From Acidobacteriota bacterium (GTDB taxonomy: Bacteria > Acidobacteriota > Terriglobia > Bryobacterales > Bryobacteraceae): a stretch of 11,520 nt of DNA. Positions 7,201 to 11,520 of the stretch are shown here, piece by piece (the first letter of the stretch is position 1; each line of letters starts with the position of its first letter). The stretch lies in NCBI GenBank assembly GCA_016871135.1, contig VFZQ01000089.1:1-11520 (forward strand), given 5' to 3'. Under the pieces are notes generated by a model that was given only the letters and a program-made list of their open reading frames with translations, searched no databases and was not told the DNA's origin. Position numbers and translations under genes: made by a program.

Positions 7201-7529
7201 CTATCGGTTTGCTCCATTCCACTGATTCTCGTGCACGCCGGGAAAATACTCTTCCAGCAACTCCGGCGGCAGGGGGTGGTTGCGTTTGATCTCCTCATGG
7301 CGCTCGCCTTGCTCGCGCAAGTACTGTTCGACTTCGTTAGGGTGCTCCAAAATGAAAGTTACACGCCATCCATTTTCGCCAACGAACCAATCGACGGATA
7401 CGCTTCAAGGATCGACTCCGGGCTTGCGCCGCCATGGAACTCGCTGTAAATCACATCGAGTCCGATGCGAGCGTCGCGGATGTAGTATCCCCCGTTGCGC
7501 ACTTCCACGTACTGGTTGCTGGGCCTCAT
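7201..7529 (-). pseudogene. Frameshifted DUF433 antitoxin gene
   Basis: Translation from ATG 7529 gives MRPSNQYVEVRNGGYYIRDA, then RIGLDVIYSEFHGGASPESI and LEAYPSIGSLAKMDGV, stopping at TAA (7361-7359) after 56 codons. Shifting frame by one base at that point continues the family pattern: TFILEHPNEVEQYLREQ, then GERHEEIKRNHPLPPELLEE and YFPGVHENQWNGANR, ending at TAG (7203-7201). Adding one base (for example ATA for codon 57) restores V-I-T-F-I, aligning with V-I-A-F-L of the intact copy. This is therefore a nearly full-length DUF433 gene with a single-base deletion. No DUF5615 toxin follows it; the next gene on the strand is the uncharacterised 195-residue protein. A sequencing error cannot be excluded. 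Confidence 0.85.
7482..7524. repeat. 43-nt direct repeat, copy 2 (in DUF433 pseudogene)
   Basis: This stretch is identical to 6339-6381. The copy lies in the 5' part of the frameshifted DUF433 gene, 1.1 kb away in the same orientation. Recombination between the two copies would delete the 195-residue gene. Confidence 0.9.
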
Positions 7530-7554
7530 CCGCTAACAGAGTAGGCCAGTGGGA

Positions 7555-7560
7555 TAGAAT
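7555..7560 (+). promoter_or_regulatory. Candidate -10 box of the plus-strand operon
   Basis: TAGAAT lies with only 7 bases between it and the ATG at 7568, so a transcript from it would start at or next to the start codon. No convincing -35 is seen 16-18 nt upstream. The only purine run (AGGG, 7563-7566) is one base from the ATG, too close for a normal ribosome-binding site. The pattern fits leaderless initiation, as at 5129. Confidence 0.35.
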
Positions 7561-7567
7561 GCAGGGC

Positions 7568-10069
7568 ATGAGATGGCTGTTGCTCTCAGCGGCTGCGGTG
7601 TGCGCGCAAGCCGCCGAGACTCCCGTTGAATTTTTCGAAACAAAGGTCCGCCCGGTGCTGGCGAAAAACTGTTTTTCCTGCCACACCCAGACCAAGCTCG
7701 GCGGGCTCGCGATGACCTCGCGCGACGCGCTGCTCAAAGGCGGCAATACCGGCCCTTCGATCCGCACCGACGAGCCCAACGCCAGTCTGCTCGTTCAAGC
7801 CATTACGCATCAACATGAGCGCTTCAAGATGCCTCCGAATGGCGTGCGTCTGGCCGACTCCGAAATCGCCGCGATCAAGACCTGGATCCGCGACGGCGCC
7901 GTCTGGCCCGAAGCGCCAAAAGACGCAACGAAGGAGTACACAATCTCGAAAGAGCAGCGCGAGTGGTGGGCGTTTCAACCGGTCCGCGCTGCCGCGCCGC
8001 CCGCGGTCCGCAACAAGGCCTGGGTGAAATCGCCGATCGATGCGTTCCTTCTCGCCGCACTCGAAGCCAAGAACTTGAAGCCCACGCCCGCCGCCGATCG
8101 CCGTACGTTGTTACGCCGCGTGACACTCGATTTGACGGGCCTGCCGCCGTCTTTTGAAGAAACCGAGTCCTTCGTCGCCGACAAATCGCCGGACGCATTC
8201 GCCAAGGTCGTCGACCGCCTGCTCTCCTCTCCGCACTACGGCGAACGCTGGGGCCGCATCTGGCTCGATGTCGCGCGCTATTCCGACGACAAGCTGAATT
8301 CGACCATGGACGAACCGCGCCCAAACGCGTTCCGTTACCGCGACTGGGTGATCGAAGCCTTCAATCGCGACATGCCCTACGACAAATTCGTCAAGGCGCA
8401 GATCGCCGGCGACCTCATCGGCGATCCCGCCGGCACCGGCCTCTACGCGCTCAGTCCCGAATTTCAGGACGACCGCGTCGATGTCACCACCCGCGGCTTC
8501 ATGGCCATCACTGTCGCCTGTGCGCAGTGCCACGATCACAAGTTCGACCCGATTCCGACCAAGGATTATTACTCGCTGCTCGGTATCTTCAACAGTTCGA
8601 AGACCATCGAACATCCGCTCGCCGAAAAGAGCATCGTCGACGACTGGCAGAAACGGAAGAAGCGCCTCGACCGCGCGCAGGAAGATCTCACCAACTTTTA
8701 CAACAAGCAATCCGAGCAGCTTTCCGAAATCCTCGCGGCCAAAGCGGATCGGTATCTGGTCGCCGCTCGAGACGGCGGCCCGGCCGAGGGCCTCGATGAA
8801 GAAACGGTCGACAAGTTCAAGAAATACCTGGCGCGCAAAGAGCGCCTCGCCAAGATCGCGCCCGACGCCGCGAAGTTCCGCGAAGACGTAATCGCGGTGC
8901 AGACCGAGAAGAAGGAAGTCGATCACCAAAACGACATTCGGCTTGGCGGCTCGAAGGCACGGAACGATCTGTCGCAGGCCGACCTGCTATCGCTCGTTCC
9001 CGAAAAATTCTACCTGTGGCGCGACTTCTATCGCGCCGGCGGCGTTTTTCACTACGGCGCGGGCAAAGTCGACCGCTTCCTGCAAGGCCAGTGGAAAGAG
9101 CACGTGGAGCTGTTGAAGCTCGCCGTGGAAGCCGCGAAGAAGGACCTGCCCGAGCAGTATCCGTTCCTGCACTCGATGGCCGATTCCGACAAGCCGCGCA
9201 ACGAAAAGGTGCACATCCGCGGCAATCGCCAAAATCTCGGCGACGAAGCGCCGCGCGGGTGGCTTTCGATTCTCTCGCCAAGCACACCCGCCAAATTCGA
9301 AAAAGGCTCAGGACGAATGCAGCTGGCCGAGTCGATCGGCGCGCCCGACAACCCGCTCACGCCGCGCGTGATGGTCAACCGCATCTGGCAGGGGCATTTC
9401 GGCGAAGGCCTTGTCCGGTCGACGTCGAACTTTGGCCGCCTCGGCGAAAAGCCCTCGCACCCGGAGTTGCTCGACTGGCTGGCGAAAAAGTTTGTCGATA
9501 GCGGCTGGTCGATGAAGGCCCTGCACCGCGAGATCCTGCTGTCATCGGCGTATCAAATGGCGACGGCGAACATCGAAGGCGAGAACCGTTTACTGACCCA
9601 CTTCCCCGCGCGGCGCCTGGACGCCGAATCCTTGCGCGATTCGATTCTCGCCGCCACGGGCCGGCTGGACGCCAAGACCGGCGGCGCTCCGTTCCGGCTC
9701 GAAGACGCCGCGCAAACGCGCCGCACGGTTTACGGATTCGTCAGCCGCCGCCGCACCGACACAATGCTCAGCCTGTTCGATTTTCCGAATCCGAACGCGA
9801 CCAGCGAGCGCCGCGCGCCGACCGACGTGCCGCTCCAGCGACTGTTCCTGTTGAACAGCGCTCTGATGATCGACTCTGCCGACGCGCTCGACAAGCGTGT
9901 CGGTGCGGGCGCGCCCGCCGAGCGCATCGCCAAAGGCTATCGCTTCGTGTTGAGCCGCGCGCCGACAAAGTCCGAGTTGGATCTGGGACTCCGCTTCACG
10001 GCGGCCAATGGTTTCCCGCAGTACTGGCAAGTGCTGCTTTCGACCGACGAATTCTTGATGGTGAGGTAG
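7568..10069 (+). CDS. PSCyt1-DUF1549-DUF1553 exported di-haem-type protein
   Basis: This 833-residue protein combines a signal peptide (MRWLLLSAAAVCAQA, 1-15), a PSCyt1 cytochrome domain with haem motif CFSCH (35-39) and a likely Met ligand in KMPP (87-90), DUF1549/PSCyt2 (about 154-345) with a second haem motif CAQCH (318-322), a charged coiled-coil insert (about 355-465), a linker region (470-560), and DUF1553/PSD1 (about 580-830). It is presumably periplasmic or surface-bound; electron transfer is inferred from the haem motifs and the reaction is unknown. The open frame extends upstream to 7280, but that part lies antisense to the DUF433 pseudogene and lacks a signal peptide. ATG 7568 puts the signal peptide at the N-terminus; ATG 7559, three codons earlier, overlaps the candidate -10 box. 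The DUF1501 gene follows after 3 nt, indicating an operon. Confidence 0.93.
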   Translation: MRWLLLSAAAVCAQAAETPVEFFETKVRPVLAKNCFSCHTQTKLGGLAMTSRDALLKGGNTGPSIRTDEPNASLLVQAITHQHERFKMPPNGVRLADSEIAAIKTWIRDGAVWPEAPKDATKEYTISKEQREWWAFQPVRAAAPPAVRNKAWVKSPIDAFLLAALEAKNLKPTPAADRRTLLRRVTLDLTGLPPSFEETESFVADKSPDAFAKVVDRLLSSPHYGERWGRIWLDVARYSDDKLNSTMDEPRPNAFRYRDWVIEAFNRDMPYDKFVKAQIAGDLIGDPAGTGLYALSPEFQDDRVDVTTRGFMAITVACAQCHDHKFDPIPTKDYYSLLGIFNSSKTIEHPLAEKSIVDDWQKRKKRLDRAQEDLTNFYNKQSEQLSEILAAKADRYLVAARDGGPAEGLDEETVDKFKKYLARKERLAKIAPDAAKFREDVIAVQTEKKEVDHQNDIRLGGSKARNDLSQADLLSLVPEKFYLWRDFYRAGGVFHYGAGKVDRFLQGQWKEHVELLKLAVEAAKKDLPEQYPFLHSMADSDKPRNEKVHIRGNRQNLGDEAPRGWLSILSPSTPAKFEKGSGRMQLAESIGAPDNPLTPRVMVNRIWQGHFGEGLVRSTSNFGRLGEKPSHPELLDWLAKKFVDSGWSMKALHREILLSSAYQMATANIEGENRLLTHFPARRLDAESLRDSILAATGRLDAKTGGAPFRLEDAAQTRRTVYGFVSRRRTDTMLSLFDFPNPNATSERRAPTDVPLQRLFLLNSALMIDSADALDKRVGAGAPAERIAKGYRFVLSRAPTKSELDLGLRFTAANGFPQYWQVLLSTDEFLMVR

Positions 10070-10072
10070 CAG

Positions 10073-11410
10073 ATGCTCTCGCGGCGTGAACTCTTACAGA
10101 CGGTTGGATTCGGATTTGGCGGTTGCGGCTTGGCCAGCGCCGCCGCGGCGACGCACTTTCCAGTCAAAGCGAAACACATTATTTTTGTTTTCTTGAACGG
10201 CGGCATATCGCAGGTCGATACGTTCGATCCGAAGCCGCTGCTGCAAAAGCACCACGGCAAGCCGATGCCCGCCGGGCCGAATCTGCGGACCGAGCGCAAG
10301 ACGGGCAATCTGCTCGGATCCCCCTTTCAGTTCAACAAGTGCGGCAAGAGCGGCATCGAGGTCAGTGAGATCTTCCCGCGCATCGGCCAGAACATCGACG
10401 AGTTCGCGGTTATCCGCTCGATGTACACCGACCGCCCGAATCACGAGCCGTCGCTGCTGATCATGAACTCGGGCGTGCCGCTGCCCGGACGCCCTTCGAT
10501 GGGTTCGTGGCTGAGCTACGGCCTCGGCTCGATGAACAAGAACCTGCCCAGTTTCGTTGTGCTTTGCCCCGGCGTGCCCGTCATCGGCAGCCAGTTGTGG
10601 TCGTCGGCCTTCTTGCCGGCGGTGCATCAGGGCGTGCACATCGAGAACAAAGAGAAGGATGTTTCAAAGCTGATCCCCTACATCGCGCCGAAGCGTTCGG
10701 CCGAAGAGCAGCGGAAGCAAATGGAGTTGCTGGCTTCACTGAACAAAATGCAAGCGGTGGACGGGAAATTCGAAAGCGGCGTCGAGTCGATGGAGATCGC
10801 CTTCCGCATGCAGATGGAAGCGCCGGAAGTCTTCGACGTGATGAAGGAGCCGCAGAAGACGCGCGAGCGTTATGGGGACACCCCCGTGGGCCGCGGCTGC
10901 CTAATGGCGCGGCGGCTTGTCGAAAAGGGTGTGCGCATGGTGCAGATCTATCACGGAAACGGGCAGCCATGGGACAATCACGACGACATTCAAATCCACA
11001 GGACTCTCGCGCGCGAGGCCGATCCCGCGGTTGGCTCATTGATCGAAGATCTGCGCGACCGCGACATGCTGAAGGAGACGATCGTACTCGTCGGCGGCGA
11101 GTTCGGCCGCACGCCTAGCGTCGAAGTGAGCGGACTGGTGTCGCATCAGAACGGACGCGATCACAACAACCACGGCTACTCGATGATTGTCGCCGGCGGC
11201 GGATTCAAGGGAGGATCCACCTACGGCGCGACCGATGACTTCGGTTTCAAATCGGTCGAAAACCGCGTCTACGCCCACGATTTGCAGGCGACGATGCTTA
11301 AGCAGATGGGCATCGATCACACGCGATTGACCTACCGGTACGGCGGCCGCGATTTCCGGCTGACCGATGTAGGCGGGTCGGTTGTCGAAGGATTATTGAG
11401 TCCCGCATAA
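10073..11410 (+). CDS. DUF1501 family protein, Tat-exported
   Basis: This 445-residue member of DUF1501 is the partner of the cytochrome protein encoded 3 nt upstream. A twin-arginine-type signal (LSRRELLQTVGFGFGGCGLASA) starts at residue 2. Family motifs are NGGISQVDTFDPKP (42-55), PWDNHDD (299-305), GGEFGRTP (341-348), GRDHNNHGYS (361-370) and the C-terminal block AHDLQATMLKQMGIDH, followed by RLTYRYGGRDFRLTDV (401-433). The Asp and His residues in these motifs are candidate metal ligands within an alkaline-phosphatase/sulfatase-like fold; the substrate is unknown. A GAGG (10063-10066) that runs into the preceding stop codon is the likely ribosome-binding site, 6 nt before the ATG. It is closer to the family consensus than the DUF1501 gene at 1747-2979. 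It ends with TAA 39 nt before the transposase-like gene; no terminator hairpin is seen in between. Confidence 0.94.
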   Translation: MLSRRELLQTVGFGFGGCGLASAAAATHFPVKAKHIIFVFLNGGISQVDTFDPKPLLQKHHGKPMPAGPNLRTERKTGNLLGSPFQFNKCGKSGIEVSEIFPRIGQNIDEFAVIRSMYTDRPNHEPSLLIMNSGVPLPGRPSMGSWLSYGLGSMNKNLPSFVVLCPGVPVIGSQLWSSAFLPAVHQGVHIENKEKDVSKLIPYIAPKRSAEEQRKQMELLASLNKMQAVDGKFESGVESMEIAFRMQMEAPEVFDVMKEPQKTRERYGDTPVGRGCLMARRLVEKGVRMVQIYHGNGQPWDNHDDIQIHRTLAREADPAVGSLIEDLRDRDMLKETIVLVGGEFGRTPSVEVSGLVSHQNGRDHNNHGYSMIVAGGGFKGGSTYGATDDFGFKSVENRVYAHDLQATMLKQMGIDHTRLTYRYGGRDFRLTDVGGSVVEGLLSPA

Positions 11411-11449
11411 TATAGAGACGACTTTCAAGCGTCCGGTGTAAACTGGGAT

Positions 11450-11520
11450 ATGGGCAACCCTGCAGGCGTGCGTCGTGATTTCGATTCGCTCGAGAAGCGC
11501 AGGATGGAGGCGATTCGTTT
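11450..11520 (+). CDS. Probable IS630-type transposase / winged-HTH protein, 5' end only
   Basis: Only 23 codons lie in the window: MGNPAGVRRDFDSLEKRRME, then AIR. This start resembles the N-terminus of IS630-related helix-turn-helix transposase proteins common in Acidobacteria, in which 'NPAGV.RDF..LE.RR..A..L' precedes the helix-turn-helix. That match is from memory and short. A -10-like TAAACT (11439-11444) lies close to the ATG at 11450. The coding sequence runs off the window, so intactness cannot be judged. It could instead be a stand-alone helix-turn-helix regulator. Confidence 0.55.
   Translation, partial: MGNPAGVRRDFDSLEKRRMEAIR

Noticed and set aside
7231..7449. 72-residue plus-strand ORF
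   Set aside because: It lies antisense to the frameshifted DUF433 gene, whose family pattern explains the sequence.
7280..7567. Upstream extension of the plus-strand cytochrome gene by 96 residues
   Set aside because: It is antisense to the DUF433 pseudogene, has no family similarity, and would bury the signal peptide that starts at 7568.
11411..11449. Terminator or IS left inverted repeat after the second operon
   Set aside because: No stem-loop is visible, and the right end of the element is outside the window, so a terminal repeat cannot be defined.

Overview
The window is GC-rich DNA, most likely from an acidobacterium of the Solibacter/Bryobacter group. Planctomycetes and Verrucomicrobia carry the same main families and remain possible. 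The inference rests on two operons of the 'planctomycete cytochrome' type (PSCyt1/DUF1549/DUF1553 proteins paired with DUF1501 proteins), a DUF433/DUF5615 toxin-antitoxin pair, and the start of a transposase-like gene whose N-terminus resembles ones I associate with Acidobacteria. No rRNA, tRNA, riboswitch or CRISPR was seen.

Layout. (1) Positions 5129 down to 8, minus strand: a tight three-gene operon joined by two 4-bp ATGA overlaps. It encodes an exported haem-motif DUF1549/DUF1553 protein with a Big2 domain, a Tat-type DUF1501 protein, and a secreted protein with PPC and IPT-like beta domains. A candidate promoter overlaps a perfect inverted repeat just upstream. (2) 5161-5712: a gap without a convincing gene. 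(3) 5713-7529: an accessory island on the minus strand. It holds an uncharacterised 195-residue protein, a DUF433 antitoxin with its DUF5615 PIN-like toxin, and a second DUF433 gene broken by a one-base deletion. The two DUF433 copies share a 43-nt identical stretch. (4) 7568-11410, plus strand: a second operon with a PSCyt1/DUF1549/DUF1553 di-haem-type protein followed 3 nt later by a Tat-type DUF1501 protein. (5) 11450 to the window end: the first 23 codons of a probable IS630-type transposase.

Working together: each operon pairs one exported protein carrying two c-type haem motifs with one Tat-exported protein of the phosphatase/sulfatase-like DUF1501 family. This suggests cell-surface or periplasmic assemblies that combine electron transfer with an unknown hydrolytic or binding activity. 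No substrate can be read from the sequence. The two operons are divergent and paralogous but not recent duplicates, because the cytochrome proteins differ in haem spacing, in the Big2 domain and in a coiled-coil insert. The island between them, with its toxin-antitoxin genes and a decaying paralogue, looks like later mobile or accessory DNA. The clearest points for follow-up are a hairpin that ends exactly at the toxin start codon, the inverted repeat in the first operon's promoter, and the 195-residue orphan.
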